In this document: positions 8,226 to 15,157 of the stretch, piece by piece
Layout of the letters: every line of letters starts with the position of its first letter
Position numbering within the stretch: the stretch's first letter is position 1
Source: Bacteriovoracales bacterium
GTDB taxonomy: Bacteria; Bdellovibrionota; Bacteriovoracia; Bacteriovoracales; Bacteriovoracaceae
DNA length: 15,157 nucleotides
Direction: 5' to 3'
Assembly (NCBI GenBank): GCA_007117175.1
Contig: SKGZ01000142.1
Coordinates: forward strand, 1-15,157
The notes under the pieces: generated by a model
The model's input: the letters and a program-made list of their open reading frames with translations, nothing else
What the model was told of the DNA's origin: nothing
Database searches by the model: none
Made by a program: the position numbers and the translations under genes

Positions 8226-8244
8226 GGTATTAGAGTATAATACC
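8226..8244. promoter_or_regulatory. Perfect 7-bp dyad upstream of the Fic gene
   Basis: GGTATTA-GAGTA-TAATACC, a perfect inverted repeat with a 5-base centre, lies 22 bases upstream of the ATG at 8204. There is no T-run after it on either strand, so an operator is more likely than a terminator. On the minus strand it contains TATTAT and TATACT, either of which could be a -10 box that a bound repressor would cover. No matching -35 box was found. Confidence 0.4.
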
Positions 8245-8249
8245 TGAGG

Positions 8250-8264
8250 AAAAGGATGGCGTAC
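8250..8264 (-). repeat. Right arm of the 15-bp inverted repeat
   Basis: AAAAGGATGGCGTAC on the plus strand is the exact reverse complement of 5679-5693. It lies just downstream of the 3' end of the 182-aa gene and next to a 12-bp tandem repeat, so the two arms mark both edges of the Fic-containing segment. Confidence 0.6.
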
Positions 8265-8284
8265 TTTTAACTGTACTTTTAACT
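8261..8284. repeat. 12-bp perfect tandem repeat over a stop codon
   Basis: GTACTTTTAACT occurs twice in tandem (8261-8272, 8273-8284). The copy at 8273-8284 contains the TAA stop of the 182-aa gene. Because the unit is a multiple of three, the other copy supplies a second in-frame TAA. The repeat shares GTAC with the inverted-repeat arm at 8250-8264. Confidence 0.8.
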
Positions 8285-8827
8285 GGCTTTTTTGTCGTCT
8301 AGCTCGTCGAGCAGGTAGTGATGCTCAAAATCATTAGAGCGATTTTCGTAAGAGAGGCGAGAAAAAAGGGCCGCGATCAGGGTGAAATTATTGGCTAAGG
8401 ATTTGTAAAAATCCTTCATATCAAGAAACTCCCCTTGCACTTTATTGAGAGAGCGATAAGCGGTTTGCCCTATTTTTTGGTAATAAGACTTAGAGATAAT
8501 ACTGCGGTTGCGTTGAAACTTATCAAAGAAATATCCGCAAAGTAATAGGGTATAGTCTCCAATTTCACGGTATTCTTTAAGTTTTTGATCATGGCTTAAA
8601 CCATAACTCTCCAAGAGCTTCATTCCCATAATCTTTTCACGGATGCGACCATCTTTTTTTTCAAAAAACTCACTGGATGCAGCATAACGATTCAACAGTT
8701 GACTGCCATAGAAAATAAATGGTTGAGGCAGTGGGATCGCCGAAGAATTATTTAGATCAAAAAGTTCTTTGTAAAAGTATTCTTCTAAGGTTGTGTCGGT
8801 TACTAAGGTTTTTTCTTCCTCGCACAT
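8279..8827 (-). CDS. Unknown 182-aa soluble protein
   Basis: I do not recognise the family. There is no signal peptide and no clear membrane helix. The protein is rich in aromatic and charged residues and appears largely alpha-helical (EEYFYKELFDL, GRIREKIMGMKLLESYGL, REIGDYTLLLCGYFFDKF, YYQKIGQTAYRSLNKVQ). It lies 69 bases downstream of the biotin carrier gene in the same direction. It could be the last gene of the carboxylase operon, but a -10-like TATAAT six bases before the start suggests its own, possibly leaderless, transcript. No Shine-Dalgarno sequence is seen before ATG 8825-8827. The stop codon sits in a 12-bp tandem repeat. Confidence 0.75.
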   Translation of the reverse strand: MCEEEKTLVTDTTLEEYFYKELFDLNNSSAIPLPQPFIFYGSQLLNRYAASSEFFEKKDGRIREKIMGMKLLESYGLSHDQKLKEYREIGDYTLLLCGYFFDKFQRNRSIISKSYYQKIGQTAYRSLNKVQGEFLDMKDFYKSLANNFTLIAALFSRLSYENRSNDFEHHYLLDELDDKKAS

Positions 8828-8833
8828 AGATCT

Positions 8834-8839
8834 ATTATA
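8834..8839 (-). promoter_or_regulatory. Perfect TATAAT box six bases from the start codon of the 182-aa gene
   Basis: On the minus strand the order is TATAAT, AGATCT, ATG. Transcription would start about seven bases after the box, at or next to the A of the ATG, giving a leaderless mRNA; this fits the absence of a ribosome site. The -35 region is poor, so the call is tentative. Confidence 0.4.
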
Positions 8840-8896
8840 CGCCCATTTAATGCTAGATTGCGTGGGTGGAAAAATCTGCCTGAGTACTTTAGCCGG

Positions 8897-9382
8897 CTAG
8901 TCTAGCGATAAAAGCAGATGATTGGCCTCAACCACAGCCCCTGCTTTAACTGTAATTTCAGTCACTTGACCATCCATCGGTGCCTTCACTTCATTTTCCA
9001 TTTTCATGGCCTCAAGAATTAAAAGAGTTTGCCCTTGAGTCACTTTTTCTGCTTGATTGACTAAAACCTTGACCACTTTTCCTGGCATTTGCGCCACCAG
9101 TGAACCAGGGTCTTGGTTGGCCAGACCAGAAGGCAGGAAACCAGGATAGAAATCATAGCTTTCAGTGCTAAAGCGATAGGTGCCGTGAGAGCTCTCTAAT
9201 TGCAGCCGGCTCCATTGCACTTGATCGTAGGATAGATAAAAATAATCTCCGTTTTTTCTTAAATAAACCTTTCCCTGCCGATCACCATTATCAAAATGAA
9301 AAACGGCGTTGAGAGCTCTGACCTGCTCTTGAGTTGACTCCCAACAATGATTTTCTTGGGCAGTTTTAAAATAATATCTCAT
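8897..9382 (-). CDS. Biotin carboxyl carrier subunit of an acyl-CoA carboxylase
   Basis: 161 aa. The C-terminal 65 residues are a biotinyl domain with the motif EAMKM at residues 124-128; Lys127 is the biotin attachment site. Before it, residues about 1-90 are a beta-rich segment resembling the biotin-transfer linker found between biotin carboxylase and carrier in fused propionyl- or methylcrotonyl-CoA carboxylase alpha chains. The start ATG lies 2 bases after the biotin carboxylase stop and in another frame, with AAAGGA 7 bases upstream, inside the end of that gene. Together the two proteins equal a fused alpha chain cut in two. The carrier brings carboxybiotin from the carboxylase to the carboxyltransferase in the cytoplasm. 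Confidence 0.93.
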   Translation of the reverse strand: MRYYFKTAQENHCWESTQEQVRALNAVFHFDNGDRQGKVYLRKNGDYFYLSYDQVQWSRLQLESSHGTYRFSTESYDFYPGFLPSGLANQDPGSLVAQMPGKVVKVLVNQAEKVTQGQTLLILEAMKMENEVKAPMDGQVTEITVKAGAVVEANHLLLSLD

Positions 9383-9384
9383 TG

Positions 9385-10818
9385 CTAGATCCTTTGCTGG
9401 TCATTTAAGTGGGAAAAAATCTTGCTCATAAAACCATGGTCTCTTTGCTCCACAGGTAGTGACTCAACTCTTTTTTGCGGCTGATGCTCTTCAAGATACT
9501 TGGTGGAATAATTTCCAGCGCAAAAAACCTCTTCTTTTAATATTTCACGGTGTAAAAGAATATTGGTGGTTAAACCACTAATTTCTAATTGGGAAAGTGC
9601 GTAGCGCATTTTTTCTATTGCTGCTGAGCGATCCCAGCCCTTGGCCACTAATTTAGCTAACATGGGATCAAAGTCTGAAGTCACTGCCATTTGATTCATT
9701 AAGCAGTGATCAAAACGCACACCTGGAACACGAGGTAAGTAAAAACGATGAATTTTTCCAGGAGCTGGCAACATACTCACTGGATCTTCAGCGCAGATTC
9801 GGCATTCAATGGCATGGCCGCGAATCTGAATTTGATCTTGAGAGCTGACATCCATTTTTTCACCCAAAGCAGAACGTATCATATTCTTAACAAGATCCAC
9901 TCCTGTGATTTCTTCAGTAATTGGATGCTCTACCTGAATGCGAGTGTTCATTTCCAAGAAATAAAACTGCTTATCTTCTCCCATAATAAATTCAACAGTT
10001 CCGGCTGAATTATATTTCACATTTTGTGCCAGCAGCACAGCTGATTGGCACAATTTTTCTCTTAATTGCCAATCCTGCCCAATAAAAGGTGATGGGGCTT
10101 CCTCTACAACTTTTTGGTGGCGTCTTTGCACCGAGCACTCCCGTTCATAACAGTGAAAAACATTTCCCTGTTGATCTGCTAAAATTTGCACTTCAATGTG
10201 GTGAGGATTCACAATAAATTTTTCGACTAGTACTCCATCATGACCAAAAGAAGAAAGAGCTTCCCTGCGAACGGCATCAAAGGAGTTTTTCACCTCATCC
10301 TCATTCTGACAAACTCTCATCCCCTTTCCTCCACCGCCGGCAGTTGCCTTAAGTAAAACAGGAAAGGTTATCTCCTTAGAAATTTTTAAGGCCTCATCCA
10401 CACTTGCCACTTCTCCCACTGATCCGGGGATAGTGGGCACACCCGCTTCTTTAGCAATTTTTTTAGAAACGGCTTTGTCTCCCATGGACTCAATGGCCTT
10501 AGAGTGAGGCCCGATGAAAATGACTCCATTGTCTTCAAGTGCTTGAACAAATTTGGCATTTTCAGACAAAAAACCATAACCGGGATGAACTGCATCAATT
10601 TGATGATCCTGAATCAATTTTAAAATTTTAGGGATGTTCAAATAGGTTTCTGAATTTGTTTGACCGGCTAGATGTAGCCAACTTTGACAAAATTCTAAGT
10701 GGGGCGCCTCTGGCTCAAAATCAGTCCAAACCCCCACTGGATGATGCCCAAGTTCTGCCACCGCTTGGGCTACCCTAATAGCAATTTCTCCACGATTCAC
10801 AATGAGTATTTTCTTCAT
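9385..10818 (-). CDS. Biotin carboxylase subunit of an acyl-CoA carboxylase (AccC/PccA type)
   Basis: ATP-dependent carboxylation of biotin. The 477-aa protein begins MKKILIVNRGEIAIRV, the family's usual N-terminus. HPGYGFLSENAKF and IGP follow. The ATP-grasp glycine loop GGGGKGM lies at residues 161-167, ERECSVQRRHQKVVEEAPS at 225-243, and the Mg-ATP and catalytic segment FLEMNTRIQVEHPITEEITG near residue 300. The frame is open to 10857, which would add 13 residues and overlap the preceding gene. ATG 10816-10818 is chosen because homology begins there, and it leaves a 19-base gap after the carboxyltransferase stop. It is followed 2 bases later by the carrier gene. The protein lacks a carrier domain, which is supplied by that neighbour. 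Confidence 0.94.
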   Translation of the reverse strand: MKKILIVNRGEIAIRVAQAVAELGHHPVGVWTDFEPEAPHLEFCQSWLHLAGQTNSETYLNIPKILKLIQDHQIDAVHPGYGFLSENAKFVQALEDNGVIFIGPHSKAIESMGDKAVSKKIAKEAGVPTIPGSVGEVASVDEALKISKEITFPVLLKATAGGGGKGMRVCQNEDEVKNSFDAVRREALSSFGHDGVLVEKFIVNPHHIEVQILADQQGNVFHCYERECSVQRRHQKVVEEAPSPFIGQDWQLREKLCQSAVLLAQNVKYNSAGTVEFIMGEDKQFYFLEMNTRIQVEHPITEEITGVDLVKNMIRSALGEKMDVSSQDQIQIRGHAIECRICAEDPVSMLPAPGKIHRFYLPRVPGVRFDHCLMNQMAVTSDFDPMLAKLVAKGWDRSAAIEKMRYALSQLEISGLTTNILLHREILKEEVFCAGNYSTKYLEEHQPQKRVESLPVEQRDHGFMSKIFSHLNDQQRI

Positions 10819-10837
10819 AATGCTCAAACCTTTTTTA

Positions 10838-12400
10838 TTACAGTGGAATATTTCCATGTTTGCGATCTGGCCGACTGACTTTTTTATTGGCTAATGCCTT
10901 AAAGTAAGTGGCCAGTTTCATGCGAGTTTGCTCAGGTAAAATCACCTCATCAATATATCCCAACTCTGCTGCTCGATAGGGATTAGCAAATTGCTCTTCA
11001 TAATCTTGAATCAGTTGTTTTTTCTTTTGTTCATATTCACTACCACTTAAACCTTTTAATTCATTTCTAAAAATAATTTGTACGGCCCCTTCAGCTCCCA
11101 TTACCGCAATCTCTGCACTAGGGTATGCTAAATTGATGTCTGCTCGAATATGCTTAGAGGCCATCACATCATAGGCACCGCCATAGGCCTTGCGAGTAAT
11201 TAAGGTCACCATGGGCACTGTGGCTTCACTGTAAGCATAAAGCAGTTTCGCTCCGTGACGAATAATTCCACCGTGCTCTTGAGCCACCCCTGGTAAGAAT
11301 CCAGGAACATCGACCAAAGTCAAAAGAGGAATATTAAAACTATCACAAAAGCGCACAAAGCGAGCAGCCTTGGAAGAAGAATCAATATCCAACACTCCCG
11401 CTAGGTAATTGGGTTGATTGGCAATCACTCCAATTTTCATTCCAGCAATGGAAAGAAAACCGCAAATAATATTTTTGGCAAAATGAGCATGCACTTCTAA
11501 GAAGTGTTGATTGTCAGCCACCTCTAAAATGAGATCGCGCATATCATAAGGCTTTTTAGAGCTATCGGGAATAAGACTCTTTAACTTCACATTAGAGCGC
11601 TGAGCAGAATCAGTGCTGGCTATCACTTTTTGCTTGTCTTGATAATTGGCGGGAATAAAGTGCATTAATTCTCTGACTCGCTCAAAAGTCTCATCTTCAT
11701 TGCCGCACATGAAGTGGGCCACCCCCGATTTTTCATTGTGCGCCTTGGCCCCTCCTAGATCTTCCTTACTGACTGTTTCGTGGGTGACTGTTTTAATCAC
11801 ATCAGGACCTGTCACAAACATATAAGAACTCTGATCACTCATAAAAATAAAATCTGTCATGGCCGGAGAGTACACCGCTCCCCCAGCGCAAGGACCAAGG
11901 ATCAAGGAAATCTGCGGGATCACCCCTGAGGCTTGAACATTGCGATAAAAAATTTCGGCATAGCCCGCTAAAGAGACCACTCCTTCTTGGATACGAGCTC
12001 CTCCCGAGTCATTAATCCCAATCATGGGAATTCGATTTTCTAAGGCAAAGTCCATCACCTTGCAAATCTTCTTAGCGTGGGCCATTCCCAAGGCCCCTCC
12101 CCAACAGGTAAAGTCTTGAGAAAAAATAGCGACCTGCTGTGAGTTGATTCTGCCAATTCCAGTAATCACACCATCGCCTAGATATTTTTTCTTCTCCATA
12201 GAAAATTGCGTACATCCGTGAGTGACGAATTGATCAAACTCATGAAAGCTACCAGGATCTAGTAATTTTTCATTACGCTCTCGGGCAGTGTACTTGCCAG
12301 CGGCGTGCTGCTTGGCAATCCGCTCTTCGCCGCCCCCTAATTGTGCGGCCTTGACCTTTTGTTGAAAATGCTCACGTTTCTGCTCATGATTCATCACCAC
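10838..12400 (-). CDS. Acyl-CoA carboxylase carboxyltransferase (propionyl-CoA carboxylase beta type)
   Basis: 520 aa with the two crotonase-like halves of the carboxyltransferase. The N-half shows GKYTARERNEKLLDPGSF, DFTCWGGALG and NDSGGARIQEGV (oxyanion hole region). The segment SYMFVTGPDVIKTVTHETV followed by LGGAKAHNEKSGVAHF is characteristic of propionyl-CoA carboxylase beta chains. The C-half shows GVLDIDSSSKAARFVRFCDSFNIPLLTLVDVPGFLPG and RKAYGGAYDVMASK. It transfers carboxyl from carboxybiotin to an acyl-CoA, most likely propionyl-CoA; specificity is inferred. The start could be GTG 12398-12400, with GGGAG 6 bases upstream, or ATG 12392-12394 two codons later. It is the first gene of the operon with biotin carboxylase and carrier. 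The 83 bases upstream are AT-rich with TATAGA at 12432-12437 but no good -35 box. Confidence 0.93.
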   Translation of the reverse strand: MVMNHEQKREHFQQKVKAAQLGGGEERIAKQHAAGKYTARERNEKLLDPGSFHEFDQFVTHGCTQFSMEKKKYLGDGVITGIGRINSQQVAIFSQDFTCWGGALGMAHAKKICKVMDFALENRIPMIGINDSGGARIQEGVVSLAGYAEIFYRNVQASGVIPQISLILGPCAGGAVYSPAMTDFIFMSDQSSYMFVTGPDVIKTVTHETVSKEDLGGAKAHNEKSGVAHFMCGNEDETFERVRELMHFIPANYQDKQKVIASTDSAQRSNVKLKSLIPDSSKKPYDMRDLILEVADNQHFLEVHAHFAKNIICGFLSIAGMKIGVIANQPNYLAGVLDIDSSSKAARFVRFCDSFNIPLLTLVDVPGFLPGVAQEHGGIIRHGAKLLYAYSEATVPMVTLITRKAYGGAYDVMASKHIRADINLAYPSAEIAVMGAEGAVQIIFRNELKGLSGSEYEQKKKQLIQDYEEQFANPYRAAELGYIDEVILPEQTRMKLATYFKALANKKVSRPDRKHGNIPL

Positions 12401-12483
12401 AACTTTCTCCCTTTTGAAAAATTGTGGCTATTCTATAAAAAATAGTAGTGATTTAAAAGAATTACCGAGCTAGACAAACTGCG

Positions 12484-14064
12484 TTAACTAGCTTTTTTAC
12501 GTTTATCCAAGTCGTACTTATCAACTTTAGAGATAAGATTGGCCCTAGAAATATCTAATTCTTTAGCAAGCTTTGATTTATTGAAATTACAGCGCTTCAG
12601 TCCCTCGCTGATCATCATCATTTCCACTTCTTCAAGAGCACTTCGCAAAGTCCCATTAATATTAAATCCCACGGTTTGATCACCTGCCTTCAGCACCTGT
12701 CCTCCGCCTACGGAATCCAAGATCTTTTGGCTGAGTAAATCGGGAGTAATAGCCTGATCTTGAGAAGCCAAAACAATCATTCGCTCCACCTCATTTTCAA
12801 GCTCGCGAATATTTCCTGGCCATTGATAATCTAATAATTTCTCCAAGCATTTTTTACTTATTTCTTTTTCTGCAAGATTTTTCTCTTTGCATTTTTTCTC
12901 CAAGAAATACTCTAACAAGAGAGGAATATCTTCTCCTCGCTCTCTTAAAGGTGGCAGGTTCACATTGATCACATTAATACGATAGTAAAGATCTTCTCTA
13001 AACTCTCCATTTTGAATCATCTCTTTTAAAGGCTTATTGGTGGCTGCAATCACTCTCACATTGACCTTCTTAGGAGTAGTAGCACCCACTGGCAAGAAAG
13101 TCCCCTCTTGCAAAACACGTAATAACTTCACCTGCATCGTCAAAGAAGTATCCCCAATTTCATCTAGGAATAAGGTTCCGCCATCTGCTATTTCAAATAA
13201 CCCTTTTTTATCTTTCACTGCTCCAGTAAAAGCGCCCTTCACGTGTCCAAAAAGTTCTGAATCTAAAAGATTATCATTAAAAGCTGAACAGTTTTGCGCT
13301 AAGAAAATCTTATCTTTGCGAACTGAATTATAGTGAATAGCCTTGGCGACTAATTCCTTCCCAGTCCCATTCTCACCTTGCACTAAAATAGTAGATTCCG
13401 AGCTGGCAATCTTTTCTAATAAGCGATAGATCTCTTGCATTGGCTTGGATTTACCAATCATTTTATGATAGCGATACTTATTGGAAACCTCGGAGTTCAA
13501 ATCCTTAATAATTTGTTCTCTGCGAATGATTTCCTCGTTATAAGTAGAAACCTCATCGGCAAATAAACCCACTAGATCTTTTAAATACTCTTCTTGAATT
13601 TCTTCAATTCTCTTTAATTTTTTGACAGCCAGTTCAGCCTCTTCAGAAATCAAGCCATAACTGACTAATTCTTTCACAACCTTCTTGCCATCTTCAGAGG
13701 TAAAGTCATCTTTAGCATAGCAATAAGCCATAATATAACCAAGGTTTTCTCCCTCTGCTTGTAGCCGACAAATCATCCCCTTCACTCCGGGCAAGCTGGT
13801 TTCAAAAATCGCCATACGCTCTTGAGTTTGCTCAATTTGCTTTAAGGCAATTTCGACATCTTTTAATAATAACTCTTTGCCCTTAGGAGAATTGCGATGA
13901 ACCTTAAAAAGATAAGATTTAAAATTAAACTTCTGGGGATCAAAATCGTTTTTTAAACGGCCAAACTCATCCAGATAAACCAGATCGATGGAAAACCATC
14001 TTCCCACAATCTCTGTTAGCCGCTCCACTGCATGTAAATCCTGTATCTGTGTCCAAGAAATCAT
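12484..14064 (-). CDS. Sigma-54-dependent transcriptional activator, NtrC family, with PocR/GAF-like sensor
   Basis: 526 aa from ATG 14062-14064, chosen because GGGGAG lies 5 bases upstream; the frame is open 12 codons further to a GTG. Residues about 1-150 look like a PocR- or GAF-type sensor (LTEIVGRWFSIDLVYLDEFGR, GENLGYIMAY). A charged coiled coil lies at about 150-195. The AAA+ domain has Walker A GENGTGKE (230-237), the sigma-54 contact loop GAFTGA (277-282), Walker B GGTLFLDE (295-302) and WPGNIRELENEVER further on. The C-terminus is a Fis-type helix-turn-helix (FNKSKLAKELDISRANLISKV). It has no phosphoreceiver domain, so it probably responds to a small ligand. It lies just upstream of the carboxylase genes in the same direction, making them candidate targets, though no -24/-12 promoter was found there. 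Confidence 0.93.
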   Translation of the reverse strand: MISWTQIQDLHAVERLTEIVGRWFSIDLVYLDEFGRLKNDFDPQKFNFKSYLFKVHRNSPKGKELLLKDVEIALKQIEQTQERMAIFETSLPGVKGMICRLQAEGENLGYIMAYCYAKDDFTSEDGKKVVKELVSYGLISEEAELAVKKLKRIEEIQEEYLKDLVGLFADEVSTYNEEIIRREQIIKDLNSEVSNKYRYHKMIGKSKPMQEIYRLLEKIASSESTILVQGENGTGKELVAKAIHYNSVRKDKIFLAQNCSAFNDNLLDSELFGHVKGAFTGAVKDKKGLFEIADGGTLFLDEIGDTSLTMQVKLLRVLQEGTFLPVGATTPKKVNVRVIAATNKPLKEMIQNGEFREDLYYRINVINVNLPPLRERGEDIPLLLEYFLEKKCKEKNLAEKEISKKCLEKLLDYQWPGNIRELENEVERMIVLASQDQAITPDLLSQKILDSVGGGQVLKAGDQTVGFNINGTLRSALEEVEMMMISEGLKRCNFNKSKLAKELDISRANLISKVDKYDLDKRKKAS

Positions 14065-14132
14065 AATTACTCCCCTTGAGTGTGTCTTATTCCTCAACAC
14101 TCTTATCGGCTAATTGTCTAAAAACTTTACGC

Positions 14133-14166
14133 TGAGCTGATCAAAATTGAGCTGATCATCGCTCAA
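14133..14166. promoter_or_regulatory. 11-bp direct repeat and overlapping hairpin between divergent genes
   Basis: TGAGCTGATCA occurs at 14133-14143 and again at 14148-14158, a 15-base period. The second copy overlaps an inverted repeat, TTGAGC (14147-14152) and GCTCAA (14161-14166). The element lies 69 bases upstream of the regulator start and 81 bases upstream of the divergent exported-protein gene. It looks like an operator, perhaps for autoregulation by the neighbouring activator. A weak plus-strand promoter overlaps it: TTGAGC, 17 bases, TATTAA (14170-14175). Confidence 0.5.
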
Positions 14167-14246
14167 TAATATTAAATATTTACAATTGATCTTTTTAACT
14201 ATAGAGTCTTGTCAGCAAAAGTTTCCCCTCAACAAAGGACATTCAA

Positions 14247-14819
14247 ATGATCAAGACTCTTTTACTCACTTTTTTAATCTTAGGAAAGGCCATGGCCACT
14301 GAAAGTCTTAGCCTAAGGGCCCGAGCGCTCAATTTGGAGTTAAAGGATCAAGAAGAAAAGGTACTGGCCATCGGAGAAACCTCAACAACACAGTATGTGG
14401 CAGGAGGAGTCACTGGAACGCTTCTGGGCTTTGGAATAGGACATGCTGTGCAGGGGCGTTATACTTATGATGGCTGGAAGTTTACTCTGGGACAGGGAGT
14501 TGCCTTAACAGCTGTGGTTGTGGGTGCCACTGGCTGCGTTAATAACGCATTCGATTCGGAAACAAAAGGCTGTAGCGGAGTCAATGAAGGCCTTTTATTT
14601 GGTGGGCTTGTCACCCTTTTTGCCTTTCGCATCTGGGAATTGATCGATATCTGGGCAACTCCACCTAGCTATAATCGCATGCATCGTGACTTGGAAAAGT
14701 ACATTCAAGAGCAAGAGGCACAGCGTGGTGGAGCCAAAGTCAAAGCTAGCCTACACCTTAATCCAGTGATTGAACCAAATACCGGAAGGGCAGGTCTTGG
14801 ATTACAGCTTCGCTTCTAA
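14247..14819 (+). CDS. Small exported protein, possibly P13-type porin family
   Basis: 190 aa. It has a signal peptide with a Lys near the N-terminus, a Leu-rich core and probable cleavage after AMA at residue 17. Glycine-rich hydrophobic stretches lie at about 50-66, 82-97 and 113-128. The segment GFGIGHAVQGRYTYDGWKFTLGQ (residues 61-83) recalls small P13-like membrane proteins; this is from memory and only moderately sure. Cys97 and Cys109 could form a disulfide around a small loop. The last residues (GLGLQLRF) end in Phe with alternating hydrophobics, as in outer-membrane beta-barrel proteins. AAAGGA lies 7 bases before ATG 14247. Transcribed away from the sigma-54 activator; convergent with the thioredoxin-like gene, with 3 bases between the stops. 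Confidence 0.75.
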   Translation: MIKTLLLTFLILGKAMATESLSLRARALNLELKDQEEKVLAIGETSTTQYVAGGVTGTLLGFGIGHAVQGRYTYDGWKFTLGQGVALTAVVVGATGCVNNAFDSETKGCSGVNEGLLFGGLVTLFAFRIWELIDIWATPPSYNRMHRDLEKYIQEQEAQRGGAKVKASLHLNPVIEPNTGRAGLGLQLRF

Positions 14820-14822
14820 GTC

Positions 14823-15157
14823 TTACCACTCAACTCGCAGCCAGTTCTGCGCACCAGAATAGCGCTCTAGGGTTTGCCCATCGCTATCAAAAAGATATGT
14901 CTCAGGCAGTTTAAAGCTGCCAAAAAAGTCTTGATGAATATTGCTAAGATCCAAATAAATAAAGGAAGCTAATTGCTGACGATTAAATTTTTTTAAGAAT
15001 TTTTCAATATCAGCTGGCCGATCATTCACTGCCACTAGCACGAAATGCACATTTTGCTTTTCTCTTTCAATCAGAGCAGCTAGCGAGGGGAACTCTTCTT
15101 CGCTAGGAGCACACCAGGTGGCCCAAAAATGCACCAATACTTTCTTGGATTGTAAAC
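14823..15157 (-). CDS. TlpA/ResA-like thioredoxin-fold protein, 5' end outside the window
   Basis: The C-terminal 111 or so codons of a thioredoxin-fold protein; the frame is open to the right edge, so the start and any signal peptide or membrane anchor lie outside. KKVLVHFWATWCAPSEEEFP matches the TlpA/ResA active-site region, where WCxPC would be expected. Here the second cysteine is Ser (AGC at 15102-15104). The cis-proline segment appears as FKLPETYLFDSDG, and VLVAVNDRP fits the central strand. TlpA-type proteins normally act on thiols in the periplasm, for example in cytochrome c maturation. With a single active-site Cys it may be a monothiol enzyme or a binding protein. No terminator is seen between it and the convergent gene. 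Confidence 0.85.
   Translation of the reverse strand, partial: LQSKKVLVHFWATWCAPSEEEFPSLAALIEREKQNVHFVLVAVNDRPADIEKFLKKFNRQQLASFIYLDLSNIHQDFFGSFKLPETYLFDSDGQTLERYSGAQNWLRVEW

Noticed and set aside
9380..9390. Frameshift between biotin carboxylase and carrier
   Set aside because: The carrier has its own ATG and an AAAGGA site 7 bases upstream, and the biotin carboxylase ends at a normal length; a natural split is simpler.
12401..12483. Sigma-54 (-24/-12) promoter before the carboxylase operon
   Set aside because: No TGGCAC-N5-TTGC-like sequence was found on the minus strand, despite the neighbouring activator.
1..15157. tRNA, rRNA, CRISPR array, transposase or integrase
   Set aside because: None seen; no regularly spaced repeats and no open frame resembling a mobile-element enzyme.

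Overview
The window reads as a chromosomal segment of a moderately AT-rich Gram-negative bacterium. Exported small proteins, a full-length cytosolic M16 peptidase, an NtrC-type regulator and a propionyl-CoA-carboxylase-like operon together suggest a Bdellovibrionota-type organism (Bdellovibrio/Bacteriovorax relatives). This placement is an impression from protein flavour and was not tested by any search.

Layout. Positions 1-3105 (minus strand) hold hemW, grpE and the 5' two-thirds of dnaK: a heat-shock cluster without hrcA between hemW and grpE. A gene for an 857-aa M16 zinc peptidase (3122-5695, plus) starts only 16 bases from the hemW start codon. Positions 5696-8278 form an AT-richer accessory segment, all genes on the minus strand. 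It holds an exported two-helix protein and a signal-peptide-bearing protein split by one in-frame TAG. Downstream of that TAG the protein carries a complete Fic (AMPylation) motif followed by a domain resembling the cholera-toxin/pertussis-toxin ADP-ribosyltransferase fold. The segment is bracketed by a 15-bp perfect inverted repeat. Positions 8279-12400 (minus) encode an unknown 182-aa protein and a three-subunit acyl-CoA carboxylase: carboxyltransferase, biotin carboxylase and separate biotin carrier. Next comes a sigma-54-dependent regulator (12484-14064, minus). Divergent from it is a small exported protein, possibly P13-porin-like (14247-14819, plus). The window ends in a partial TlpA/thioredoxin-like gene whose CxxC motif is CxxS.

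How the parts work together. GrpE and DnaK are chaperone partners. The carboxylase subunits form one enzyme, probably propionyl-CoA to methylmalonyl-CoA, and the NtrC-type activator directly upstream is an obvious candidate regulator of it. The most interesting part is the Fic plus ADP-ribosyltransferase protein: two different protein-modifying toxin activities on one exported polypeptide, currently interrupted by an amber codon that leaves both sides coding.
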